A DNA stretch of 64,000 nucleotides from positions 80,176,254-80,240,253 of the forward strand of contig NC_089826.1 in the NCBI RefSeq assembly GCF_035046505.1, written 5' to 3'. The notes under the pieces were generated by a model. The model worked only from the letters and a program-made list of their open reading frames with translations, was not told where the DNA came from and did not search any database. This DNA is from Tiliqua scincoides (Eukaryota > Chordata > Lepidosauria > Squamata > Scincidae). A program made the translations under genes and the position numbers. Shown piece after piece: positions 1-53,574 of this stretch. Position 1 is the first letter of the stretch; each line of letters starts with the position of its first letter.

Positions 1-280
1 ATGAGCTGTGGGATGAGGGCTACCTCCACTGCTTGCTGTTTCACATCTGTGATGCAGCAATGGCAGCAAAGGAAAGACTGGCCTTGCTTTGTGTAAGGTC
101 TTTTATAGGCCTTCAGCTATTGCAAGACCTTCATTCATTCATATAAGTTCCATCTCTAATATATTCATTTATGTAAATTTATTCAATTTTGAAATGTAAA
201 TTAATTCTTTTTTCCCCAGTCCCTGATACAGTGTCTGAGAGATGATGTGGTCCTCCTGCCAAAAAGTGTGGACACCCCTG
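1..280. mobile_element. Right part of the same hAT-like family as 5269-5724
   Basis: Shares the blocks CACTGCTTGCTGTTTCAC, AGGTCTTTTATAGGCCTT and ATATTCATTTATGTAAATTT with 5450-5724, and the end TGTGGACACCCCTG. The left part lies beyond the window edge. Confidence 0.7.
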
Positions 281-732
281 GCATACCTTAACAGCAGCAA
301 TTTATAATCTCTTCTTTTTCTTCCTCTTGTCATTAATTTTCCACTGTTTTGTTTCCCCTTTTTGTATGATTCTATTGATCCTACACTGAGATCTGATTTC
401 CAACTAATCTTCCTTTGTTGTTGTTAAAGTACAACTGAGAAATTGTAAGAACTAATGAGAGACAAAAAAGGCTTAAGCGTAGATTTAAATAAAATCTAGT
501 AACAAACAAAATGTGTTACTGTGTTATAAATGTTATGAAATTTGTTATGAAATCTGTGTTAGCATATCTGGCAAATCATTTTTGAAGATCACGGCTAAGC
601 AGTTTGATAGTTTAAAATTTGTTTACAGAAGGAATAGTTTTTGACCCCTTCCTTTCCAGCCCCCCTTAATTAGTGGAGACACTAAGGCTTTTCTGTTGTT
701 CATTTAACCTCTGAGATTTATTGGCACTTTAA

Positions 733-920
733 GGGCGCAATCCAAACCTACGCTGGAGCAGGCAAGCCAGGAGACGCAAGCGCGTCGTCACAAGCGGCAG
801 CGAGGAAGCCACCATGGAGGCTTCTGCCTGCCTATGTGTGTCGGTGCACCTACATGCGCCAATGCGGCTTCCTCCCATGGAGGCGCATACATACTTTACA
901 GTGCGTTTAGGATTTCGCCC
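733..920. mobile_element. TWA-flanked MITE (PIF/Harbinger-like), GGGCGCAATCC ends
   Basis: Starts GGGCGCAATCCAAACC and ends GGATTTCGCCC. TAA occurs directly on both sides (730-732, 921-923). 188 bp, GC-rich, non-coding. The small plus-strand open frame here is part of the repeat. Confidence 0.75.
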
Positions 921-1209
921 TAAGTCTAATTACCCTGTTGGAATGTACTTACTGCACAAGTGTATGTACACCTACATACGTTCAATGGGACCTATTCCCA
1001 GGAAAGTTTGTATAGGATTGCACATTAGAAGCTGATTTGAGCCAGATAGCAATTATCTAAAGTCATCTCCTACGATAATGAACTAACCTATAAGTAAGAG
1101 ATGAACTTTTTTACTGTAAATATAGATGTTCTCATATGGTACATATGTTAAATACTAAGCAGTTTTAGTTGAAGAATTGTAAAATGTTTTTAATTTTTGT
1201 TTTTGTTAG

Positions 1210-43327
<42,118 letters not shown>

Positions 43328-45325
43328 CGGCCAAACCCATGAACTCTCGAGATGAGTCCATCTGTCACCTGGTCCTCAATTAAGCATGCGATACTGTGAA
43401 TGATTGTCAAAACAGAGCAAGTCACTGCTGTGAGAGCTTTAAAACTGCTTCAAAGAGCTAGACACTAACATTCTCTCCAGGGGCTGTATTTGCTGCCCAG
43501 CGTGTGCCTCCTGGGTGAAGAACTATTTCTGATGTTCAGGCACAGTCCACCAGGAAACAGTTTTGAGCGATTGGGACCATTCAGATGTGATGAAGCATCT
43601 TAACATGCATGCCAAAGTCTCTTAAGAATGGTTAGCCATAATTCAGTTGTGATGCCCAGATGTTGCATGAGTAGCAAACTGGCTTGGAGAGGTGGTGATT
43701 TTTTTTTCTCTAATGCATAGTAAAACAGAGTTGTTGTCTAACTGTTTTTCTGTGATGTTTTGCATGCATCTTAAGAGATGGGTCTTCAGAGGCACATCTA
43801 TGTTGTTGTTGCTGTTTTGTTTTTTTTAAAGAATATTGGGAACAACCCTGCAGAAAATATTTGAAATAGCAACTTCAAAAACGATCTCTCTGGTGTAGCT
43901 GAGATTTGCTCTAACTAACCCTTATCTAATTTTATGTATATTTCTTTCCTTTTTGTTGAGATTAGCTTTTTTTGTCTGTGAAGCTTCATTACAATTGTCC
44001 CTTTTGGAAAGACTGAAGGGGGTCTTCTACTGGATTCTCTGGACTTGCATTGTTTCTGGACCTTGGACAGACTTACAGGAATGCCATGGTGGAAGCTATG
44101 GGCTTAACCTAGATAACGTGGAGGATTTTGGCATGCTTAGAGAATCAGTGGAGAAAATGAATGTGTTTTAAGAGTCACTAAGGTTAGTGTTCTTTGAGCC
44201 CTTATGTTTCACAGTGTTGGGTGGATTTCCCCCAACCTAGGATTCTGTTCTGCTTTAATTACATAAGGGGACCCATCACTAAGTCACATCCAAGACAGTG
44301 CACTTATAAACATTGTGATAGATGCACATCTATTAGCAGGAGCCTACTTCCATATACAGTTCTCCCTTGTCAGATTAGGGCAGTTGGCTTACAAATGAAA
44401 TACAAGATGCGATTGAGTGCAGAGGATAGATTTTTTTTTTTTATAGTAAATACCTGGAAGCCCAACAAGGCAGAGGGAAGTGGGAGTGACTTGAAACTCC
44501 AAGACTTACTGCGACTTCTTGTGCCGGTGTGGCACATGATGTCAGTGTCCCGTGACCCAGGAGTGACATCACTACCAGAATAGTCATCACTTCTGGGTCA
44601 CCTCCAGTCACAACCCTTCCAGTCATGTCTGGAGATGTTCAGAGTGCTAGAATGGCTGCATGTGTTGGTGGTCAGGAGTCAATGAACACATATTCCTGTT
44701 GAAAATGTGTTCTCTATGTGCTTGGGACTGATGATGTCACCTGAAAACAAGCTCTATGACAGTTGAAATGTGTCGGGCTTCCCAATGCTGTTTCCACTAA
44801 TCAGTCTACCTCTGCACCCAAATATAAATTGTCTTGTACATCTTTAAGTGGCACATGTTTGGTGGATTGCACTATGATCTTAGCTTTATCTCTAATCTTA
44901 ATTTTGAACGCGTCTCTTTAGGTTCAAGGAAAGGGAGACATGTTGCCATGCAGGCTGAAAAAGCCCCCCTCTCATCTCTCCCCAGAGCCAGACCTGCAAG
45001 GTTTTCATCAAGTGGAAAAGACAATCATGTATAGCTTGGTTCAAGTTGTAATCTGTAGCTCAGCTCTTCTTGACCTGAGGTGTCTGCATGGAAGCATTAA
45101 GAATATCAAGGAGAGGTTTACACATATTTGTAAACATGTGCGTATTTGAGGACGTTTCTTTAATCTTTGAGCATAGCACTTTATGGTTTAGCTTTGGTTG
45201 AGGAGCTGGTGTTTTTTTCTTTTTTTGTGGTTTTTAAATCCACGGCCATTGGGACAGAATAGAATCATAGCAGGAACTATTTAAACAATTTTCCCTTTTT
45301 TATATGCTCATCTACTCATTTTTCC

Positions 45326-45331
45326 AATAAA
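45326..45331 (+). terminator. LCORL: Candidate poly(A) signal AATAAA, long LCORL transcript
   Basis: Canonical hexamer 2 kb after the long-isoform stop, in unique sequence with a following T/G-containing stretch. Other AATAAA hexamers occur further on, so this is one candidate only. Confidence 0.35.
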
Positions 45332-46297
45332 TGTATTAAAATGCCATAATCTTAACACTTTGTAATGATTAAACATCCATAGATGTTGTTAGCTGCAGTT
45401 GACAAAAGTAACTAAACAATCCATTGCATTTTCTACAGTATCTGTTCCAGCACAGCTAGGTGAACCTTTTGTGCTATAAGATATAATTATGCCAACTTTG
45501 GCATAATGAAGCACTTAACCTTTTTTATTCCTGATCCCTTTGTGAGCTGCCAAGGGTGCACCAAAACCACAGTGGTCTTTTTGTACCTCTTCTCTTGGCG
45601 CCCCAGTGCCGAGAGAGGAGGTGGTATGTAGACTGCATTTCCCCTCCCTAGCAGAGAGATGGATGCCCATAAGCACAGTGTGCATATATCTGCCGCTAGT
45701 GTCCTCACCACCATGACAGTGCATGACTGTTAGATTTTGTATCTGCATAGCATTCTCTGTGCAGTGTGAATGACTTGTCCATGGCAACCTGTGCAGAGAT
45801 CTCTCACTGTCTCAGGACCATGGTGCCTTTTAGCAGGAACAATAGATACCCAAGACAGATGAAGAGCCAGGAGTTCATATGTACATATTGAAACAAGTAC
45901 CCTTACAAATGACAAATAGGCTTTAGAAGCATCCAGTGTGAATTGAAGCTTTTTCAGTCATGCTTTGGCACCATTACGGTTTGATGCCGTTCACATCTCT
46001 TTCTTGTGTGATCTTTTCCATACTTTCAGTTCTCCCACACATATAACTGTGGCTCTAATCTCATGGAGGTGTTGTGCCGCCACTTGTGAATGAATACTGG
46101 CACTTATTTAGCATTTGCTCTTGACAGCAATTAAGACATTGGCATGCTACTATTAAAAATATCTATTTTTGATTGGTTTGGACTAGCGATTTATCTTCAG
46201 CCTCTTTCCAAATGGCATACGTTGCATTCCACTCATTTACATGAGCAATGTAATTATGCTAGGTGTTTGTATGTTTACTCCTGTACAGTCCCTATAG

Positions 46298-46462
46298 CAG
46301 TGGTTCCCAAATTTTTTTGACTGGCGGCTCCCCGACCTACTGGGCCATTGGCCACGGCTCCCCCTTAGGACTACAATCCTATACGTTGTAAAGGCTGACA
46401 GGGTTTTTGTCAGGATTGTGCAGCTCCCCAGAGAGCCAAGGCTCAGTGTTTGGGAACTACTG
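46298..46462. mobile_element. hAT MITE, 165 bp, perfect TSD
   Basis: Ends CAGTGGTTCCCAAA on the left and TTTGGGAACTACTG on the right. The duplication CCCTATAG lies at 46290-46297 and 46463-46470. No coding capacity. It sits in the LCORL downstream/3' UTR region. Confidence 0.9.
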
Positions 46463-49018
46463 CCCTATAGTGTTTGAACTGCAGCTCTTCTCAGTACACG
46501 TGTGGATTGTGCACAGCAGCTAGTGCATTGAACTTGTGTCCAAGTTTAAAAAAACAAAACTTTTGTCAGTGACCTATGAATAGCCTTGAACAATCACTAG
46601 CTAGTCTCAACAGAACTGTAGTTGGACACAACCAGTGGTACATCACAGTAGCCCTGGCTGGGGACATATGTCCTTATCATGATGCCCCATAGGCATGCAC
46701 TTTAGGGACAGCAGTGTGGTGGGGGTTAAACCTCTTCCTGGTGAGGTCAGTGTGGCACTAGCAGCACATTTTGCCCTCTCTTAACTGTATCCCAGATTAT
46801 AACCTGGCAACTGTCAATAGAACTTACTGGAAGTGGGTCATATGTGAATCTATCATAGCTTCATAGCCCCATCCTGGGTTCTGTTTCCTTCCAAATTCTG
46901 AGCCACAATTATGTCGGTGGAAATAAGTTTACCTGCTCATGGATAAGTAACTCGGACACAGTTAGCCTCATTAGATTAATAAATTGTAACATATTTTTGT
47001 AGACTTACTGCAATGTACCAAACTGCTGATAGCAAAGAGGTTTAGAATATATAGCACTGAAAATATTTGCTAGCAGAAATTACGCTGATTCATTTTAAAG
47101 AGAGAGGTGAGCAGGGCTACTAAAACTTTTGCCTTTATGCCCACTGCTAAATTCCAGTGTAATACTGAGGAAATCTGTTTTGCTGAAAAATTCAATTTAG
47201 CTTCTGTTCCATTATTCTTATCTAGGTGGTCACAGTAATTCTAGTTCCTCCTCCCCCGCCCTTGGAACACTACAGCTGCAGCTCTCGTCTTTGATTTTTC
47301 CACTCAGTCATCCTAGTTTCTCAATTTAATTGCAAAAAGATCTAATAGTGACCTCCCTGAACATGGAAAAACACTGGCTCTAAATGTTTTATCCAGGTGC
47401 AGCAAGATGTGTGTCAGATTTGACCTGATCTCTCTAAGTACTGAGTTACATAAGAATATGTACATTTGTGCCATGCCCAAATCCTCCCAAGCCATACGTT
47501 CAGCAAATCTGGGTGTTTTTGTACAGAGAGATCCACACCCATGACTGCCAAGTCATATATAGGAGCACAAGATACAGTAACCTTGCTGAAGCTAAGCAGA
47601 TTTGAGACTGGTCAGATGGGATGTATGCCCTCTTGAGTTGCAAAATGGAGGAAAGCTGGAAAATAAATATTTCTGCTTAATACAAGGATTAAGAAGCACA
47701 CTGCCATTGCTATACCCAGATACTTCTGCATAAAATCTTGAATAATACAGGAACCAGCTTCTCGCAGTTGAAACTGAGAAACATTCTTGCATCCCAGGTA
47801 GACATGTTTCTACCTCTATATAGCTTAAGTAGTTCTAACTTTTTTTTCTTTTGGGGAAGAAGTGAGTGGGCCCCTTATTTACTAAGGTATATTCTGTTGA
47901 AATAAAAACCACTACAACCTCTTAGGTTCACCAGATACAGTCAGTAAACCAATTTTGAAACTCCTTCTGACAGGCAGATAAAAATCTTCACAGTAGCAGC
48001 CAATAGGGTCTGTGCAAGTTCCCATTAAATCAAGCCTACAGAATTCTGCTCCAACAAAGGCATCTATTTGGATGAGCCAATGGAAATTCATATTCTTGAC
48101 AATGCAATAAAAGTCAGGCTGATGTGTCTTTTGGGGATTTTAAAAGCTTAAAATTTCTTAATGCCACTCCACAACCACGAAAAACTACAGAAAACTACAC
48201 GAAAAAACAGAACAGAAAACGTATCTGACACAGGATAAGCAACCAACATTTAAAGATAATGATGTGCCTTATATCTACCCAGAGAGTGGAAGCTTGAGTT
48301 TCACAACAGCATCACTAGTCAACTGTACAGTTTTTAACCAAAAACTGAAAAATGAAGAGAACGAGTAGCTGGCAGTGCTTGCACTATTGTTTTGTATATC
48401 TTTGTGATCTTTTTTGTTTTTCTGCTGCATACGCATTTTTGATCATGAAGTGATCTGGGGTTTTGGCTTCATACTAAACCATGAACATTATTCATTGGCT
48501 GTACTTCTTTGCATGTACATATAAGACAATTTCAGTATAGGTCATATAAGAATCAGATACTGTCTTTTTAACAGTATGTTGTAATTTTTCTATCCTTTTA
48601 CTGCTAATTATATATTCTCTCTGGTTTTATTTTGTGCACAGATGTTAATATATTTATGTAATGTGATGTGTAAAAGTTATTCACGAATTCAATAGATTGT
48701 TTACCTTGGTGCAACGCTGTATAAAAATGCAAAGGGTTTTTAAAATCTTACAGATTATAATAATCAGAACATATGGTATGCTTTAAACCATAATTTTCAT
48801 TTATTCTATGAAAGCGTTATCATAATTTTAAAAAAAATCTCTGAAAGGTCATTGATTGTAGAGGAAACAAACTCCTAAAGTCTCATTTAACAAACCTTCA
48901 CTTTATCAACATTTTTGCTAAGTGTTTGGTGGTGGGGCTAAACAATTTGTAGGAAATTATATCCAACTCAGATTAAACTGGTTGTAAACTATCAGCTGTC
49001 TTTTTATTTGCTTTAGAT

Positions 49019-49812
49019 CAGGGTTTCTCAAACTGTGGGTCATGACCTGATTGTTGGTGGGTTGCAAGGCTTTAGCTGATAAGCTGATAGCTGAGAAGGC
49101 AAATGCGTGGAGCCCTATGGAAAGTGAAACTGAGCCATAGCGCATGTTTACTTGTGGGTAGGCGACCATGCCTTAGTTCACTGCAAAGGACAGGCCGAGA
49201 GAAATCCAACACCACCAGAATGGTCCCGATCCAATGAACACAGCCCCTAAAAAACACTGGAGAAGGAAGTCCCTCCAAGCTTACATATTGAGTGTTATGG
49301 AAAGCAAAACAGCTTCATGTTTGCATTTACTTGTCAGTAAGCAAACATGCCTTGGCTGGTGGTGATGATCAAGCAAAGGGGAATGCAGTCACCAGAATGG
49401 ACCCAATTGGATGAAAGTGGAACTCACCAAATGCTCCAGAAGGCAACTTCCCCCCTCCCACTATAAAGGATAAAAACAGAGACTTCAGCTGGCGGCATAC
49501 TGGGTTTAAAACTGATTTAATCACAAATCACTGAAATGATTTAAATATAAGAGGTTAAATTGAACTGGGTAGGACTAAAAATCTTGCTGATTTTGGGGGG
49601 GGGGGGTTTAAGGTTTTTTGCAAGCAGGCTACAGCCGTAATTCACTTGGTGGAACAGGGTTGTCGTCCCATCTCATATCCCCTTTAATTATCTGCAATTG
49701 TTTTAATTTGCTTGATGATGTCACTCCTGGCCACGACATCACTCCAGGTGGGTCCTGGACAGATTGTCATTGTACGAAGTGGGTTCCGAGCTAAAAAGTT
49801 TGAGAACCACTG
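49019..49812. mobile_element. hAT non-autonomous element, 0.8 kb
   Basis: Ends CAGGGTTTCTCAAACTGTGG and, on the right, AGTTTGAGAACCACTG. TTTAGAT occurs immediately before the left end and after the right end (7 of 8 bp of a duplication). The interior has a diverged tandem duplication (both halves contain GTTTACTTG/CATTTACTTG followed by CATGCCTT), about 150 bp apart. Confidence 0.75.
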
Positions 49813-50125
49813 TTTAGATGTTTAAGGTGTCCCCAATTGTTCCAAAATTAGCACCCAAGTTCTCAGTTGATTATTTAGCTTTGAATATCTTCAAAACCTG
49901 GATTTCAGCAAAAGATATGTTCACTTTAATATACTGATGCTCGCATTTAATTTCCCCTGCCTTTTTGAAATATGAAATATCCTACAACCAAAGTAAAAAT
50001 CTAGAAAGTAAAAATCTCCAGTATCCATTCTTCAACCAACCTTTAAACAACCAGTTTATCAATATTTCAACAATTTTCTGCACTATTAAATTCTAGCTAT
50101 ATTGACTACAATTACAAAGAGCTAA

Positions 50126-50305
50126 GGGCTGAAGCCTACCTAACTTTCCAGCACCAGTACAGCCACAGTGTAGCCTATAGGTAAGGTAACAAATGTTCTT
50201 TTAACTTGAGGTGGGCCTCCATTACTGACCCACCACAGGAGGATGCAGTACATACCCTATTGGCACAGCTGCATCAGCACTGAAAAGATGGATAGTCCTG
50301 GGCCC
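50126..50305. mobile_element. MITE of the same family, reverse orientation
   Basis: The family core is read on the minus strand (AGGTAAGGTAACAAATG, GTGGGCCTCCATTACTG, CCCTATTGGCACAGCTGCAT). It ends 15 bp before the hAT element at 50321. Confidence 0.65.
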
Positions 50306-50877
50306 TGTTTTCCTCTACATCAGTGATTTTCAAAGTGGGCGCTAGCGCCCCCCAGGGGGCGTTGGAAAGATCCAAGGGGGCATTTAAAGTAAAATGGGCG
50401 TTAGGGGGGGCAATGGGGACAAAGTGGGCGATAGGGGGGCAGTGACAGGTCAGGCCAGGTGAAAAACGCTGGCCGCCACCAAAAAAAGGGGTTCCAGGCG
50501 GCCAGCGTTTGAATTTGGCACGCTTTGTCCTTGCGCGCCTCTGATTTGTTTTTCTCTGCCTGGAGTCAATAAGCGGGAGGAGGCTCCTCCCCCCCTCACC
50601 GCTCAGAGCGCTCCAGACTTCTGAAGCAACAGCCTTGTGAGTGCTCTTCCCCTGCGCCGCTTTGCCGCCTGCCTCCCTGCTTGTGTGGCCACAGCCTCAA
50701 CTCTGGTTTTGGTGCCTGCCTGCTGCCTGTGTGGCCACAGCTGCTTGCCTGTGCCATGTGCCTGCCATTGCCACCACAGCCTCTGCAGCGGTGCTGTGCT
50801 GCCTGCCTGGGACCAACACAGCTCAGCAGCAGCCTTCTCCATTGATATCCAGGTAAAAGAGAAGGAAGCATAAGTGT

Positions 50878-51180
50878 GCAATCCTGAGGCTGTCTACTCA
50901 GAAGTAAGTTCCATTATTTTCAATGGGACTTACTCCCAAGAAAGTGTCTTAAGGATTGCAGCCTCAATACATTACGTTAAAAACATTACTCATCCTACTT
51001 GTGTCTACTCATAAGTAAGGTCCATTACTCAGTTGGGCTCGCCCCCAGTCCAGCAATCTCCCCCTCCCAACCCCCCCCCCGCACTTGCATCCCCTATCTC
51101 CCAGTCTGAGCCCCATCCCAGTTGTGTCTACTCAGAAGTAAGCCCCCTGAAATGAAGTGGCTTGGATTGCAGCCTAACTA
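50878..51180. repeat. Three tandem partial copies of the palindromic MITE unit inside the hAT leader
   Basis: TCTACTCAGAAGTAAGTTCC (from ~50,898), TCTACTCATAAGTAAGGTCC (from ~51,003) and TCTACTCAGAAGTAAGCCCC (from ~51,127) recur about 100-125 bp apart. The first and third end in GGATTGCAGCCT. They lie within the 5' non-coding leader of the 50321-53566 transposon. Confidence 0.7.
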
Positions 51181-51518
51181 GTCTTGCCCCCCCAACCCCT
51201 CTGGACCTGCCTGCACTGCCCCAAAGAAAATCCCGTCATGCATGCACCCCCCCCGCCCCAAGATAAAAAATATATGCAATATATTTATACATATTTATTT
51301 ATAAATTTATACATATACAAGATGGTTGATGCTGGATGCAAAAAGGTTGGTTGCAAAGTTTGCTGCAAGTAGTGGTGTGTGATTTGCACAGGTGTTTCTT
51401 GACTTGGCCTGCTGGAGACTTCTGCAGACTCTGCAGAGAAGGTTGGTTGCAAAGTTTGCTGCAAATAGTGAGTGCGTGCTTTGCAAAGAATTTGCATATT
51501 CTTGTTCCAGAATAAAAT

Positions 51519-53305
51519 ATGGCTCCAACACAGCAAACAAAAAAGAAGTGTAGGCAATACAGTGTGGAATATCTGAAATATGGATTTGTACCAGCACCAA
51601 ATAACGAGCAGCAACCAATGTGCCTACTGTGTGAGGGACTTTTTTCAAATGAAGCCATGAAACGTTCCAGGCTCCTACAACATTTGAAGAAAATGCACTC
51701 TGATAAAGCAGACAAAAACTTAGCATATTTTCAGTCACTTCGGGAACAATTACAGAAAAGGAAAAAATATTGTAAATATGTTTGCTAGCACTTCACAGCA
51801 ATCCAGTGATGGTTTGCGTGCATCATACAACATCTCATTGCTAATTGCTAGATCTGGTAAGCCTCATACAATTGGGGAACAGCTTATTCTGCCAGCAGTC
51901 AGTGAGGTTCTGCGCACAGTTCTACACAAGTCACCCGAACAAATTATTAAAGCTATTCCTCTCAGTGATAACTCTGTTCAAAGAAGAGTGGATGAAATGG
52001 CTGAAAATATTGAAGACACATTGTGCAACATGCTTAGAACAATAGAATTTGGTTTACAATTAGATGAGTCCATTCTTCCAGGCAATCAATCTTTGCTTCT
52101 TGCTTATGTTCGTTTTGTCAAAGATGAAAGTTTGGTTCAAGAGCTGTTATTTGCAAGACAACTAGAAACAGATACAAAAGGGGAGTCAGTATTTCGTGTT
52201 GTTGAGACTTTTTTCAAGGAGAAAGATATCCCATTTACCACCATTCTTGCTTGTGCAACAGATGGGGCACCTGCGATAACAGATCGTTACCGTGGCTTCA
52301 TCAGTTTCTTGAAAAAAGCTGTACCTGGTGTGTTTACGATCCACTGTGTAATTCACAGGCAACATTTGGTCGCAAAAAACCTAAGCAGTCGACTTCACGA
52401 ATCATTAAACACTATTATCAAAGCGATAAATAAAATTAAGGCACATGTTCTCAATTCTCGATTGTTTCGACAGCTCTGCATTGAGAACGATGAAGATTTT
52501 GAACATTTGTTGTTGCACACAGAAGTTAGATGGCTGTCAAAGGGAAACTGCCTGAGACGTTTCTATTCAGTTTTTGGAACAGTTGTTGAATTCTTCCAAG
52601 ACTCAAATCCTGTTCTCTCTGATGAACTAAGAAACATCAAGCATGATACCGCCTACTTGTCTGATGTATTCACAAAGTTTAACGAAGTTAATCTGCAACT
52701 GCAAGGAAATGAGATTAGCCTTATCAAAGTCAAATCTGTTCACGTTTCGCTCGAAGTTACAGTTGTTCAGACGTAACATAGCCCATCGTGAGCTCTTTCA
52801 GTTTCCGAGCCTCTCTGAATTGGAGAAGGAGAAGAGCATACCAGATGATAACCTACAAGTGTATTGTGCACACCTGGATGAGTTGCACAGAGACATGTCT
52901 GATAGATTTCAGGATCTTTTTTTGCTTCAGATACCAGACTGGGTGATAAATCCATTCCTAGATATCGGCAATGATGAAACAGGAATGGTAGAGGAAGAAC
53001 TTATTTCACTCCAAAATGACATTGAGCTCAGGCCAAAGTTCAAACAGTCATATCAAGACTTTTGGTTACAAAAAAAATTTTTTGACCGATACCCTGCACT
53101 GTGGAACAAAGTTAAGATGTACTTCATTGCTTTCCCTACATCATATTTAGTGGAGCGAGGCTTCAGTGCAGTCGCCTACCTACTTTCCAAGCAAAGAAAC
53201 AGACTGAACATTATTGAACGTGGGGATCTAAGACTTTTCCTTAGTTCCTTCCAGCCAGATGTTGATAAGCTGATATCCCTACACCAAATACATCCATCCC
53301 ATTAA
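51519..53305 (+). pseudogene. hAT transposase (ZBED5/SCAND3/FAM200-like), frame-shifted
   Basis: Three consecutive open blocks in three different frames (51519-51788, 51778-52776, 52643-53305) read as one hAT transposase of roughly 590 residues. Seen in order: a BED-like zinc finger (MCLLCEGLFS... LLQHLKKMH); the first catalytic-type Asp in LQLDESILPG; the second in CATDGAPAITDRYRGF; a Cys-His pair in FTIHCVIHRQHL; LHTEVRWLSKGNCLRRFYSV, which holds the conserved W and candidate catalytic Glu; and the C-terminal dimerisation block YLVERGFSAVAYLLSKQRNR. Two frame changes (near 51,780 and near 52,740) leave no intact protein. Domesticated relatives exist in vertebrates, but the breaks and the intact transposon ends argue for a simple dead copy. 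No intron is evident. Confidence 0.9.
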
Positions 53306-53574
53306 ACTTGTGAAGACGACATAGTTGCAGAAGAGATGCAAATTTAGCTTTTTAAAAATGTTATTTATTAAAAATGTTAAATGTTATATATTTAACTTTA
53401 AATACTGTCTACTAGATTTATTTGTCAAATACATACGTTTTTTTTTATAGTGTTGTATTACTTGTTTTGAATTTGCAGTAGACTATTAAGCAAAGAGGTG
53501 GGGAACGCTAGGAATTTTTCCTGGGCCTTAAGGGGGCGTCAGCCTGAAAAAGTTTGGGAACCACTGCTCTACAT

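Larger units (their letters stand above)
43328..48720 (+). other. LCORL: Probable 3' UTR of long LCORL transcript and downstream DNA (end uncertain)
   Basis: No convincing coding sequence. The first 2 kb is mostly unique. AATAAA at 45326-45331 is a plausible poly(A) signal, with a TG-rich stretch about 50 bp after it. A second AT-rich, repeat-poor block at about 48,350-48,720 also reads like the end of a conserved UTR, but I see no clean AATAAA there. An hAT MITE at 46298-46462 lies between the two. The true 3' end cannot be set by eye. Confidence 0.3.
50321..53566 (+). mobile_element. hAT DNA transposon, full length, with perfect 8-bp TSD
   Basis: Both ends are visible: the left end begins CAGTGATTTTCAAAGTGGGC, and the right end read inward begins CAGTGGTTCCCAAACTTTTT. 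The target duplication CTCTACAT lies at 50313-50320 and 53567-53574, identical on both sides. The element is 3246 bp and carries one transposase gene on the plus strand (51519-53305). About 1.2 kb of GC-rich leader precedes the gene; it holds three copies of a squamate MITE-like unit and a repeated GTTGGTTGCAAAGTTTGCTG segment. The CAGNG ends and 8-bp TSD define the hAT superfamily. Because the coding region is open over long blocks but shifted twice, it looks like a middle-aged, inactive copy. Confidence 0.93.

Noticed and set aside
814-1035. Short plus-strand open frame (MEASACLCVS...) as a small gene
   Set aside because: It lies almost wholly in the TAA-flanked MITE 733-920 and has no recognisable product.
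50596-50881. Overlapping open frames on both strands in a GC-rich block
   Set aside because: A compositional effect in the hAT leader; all frames are open because stop codons are rare at this GC content.
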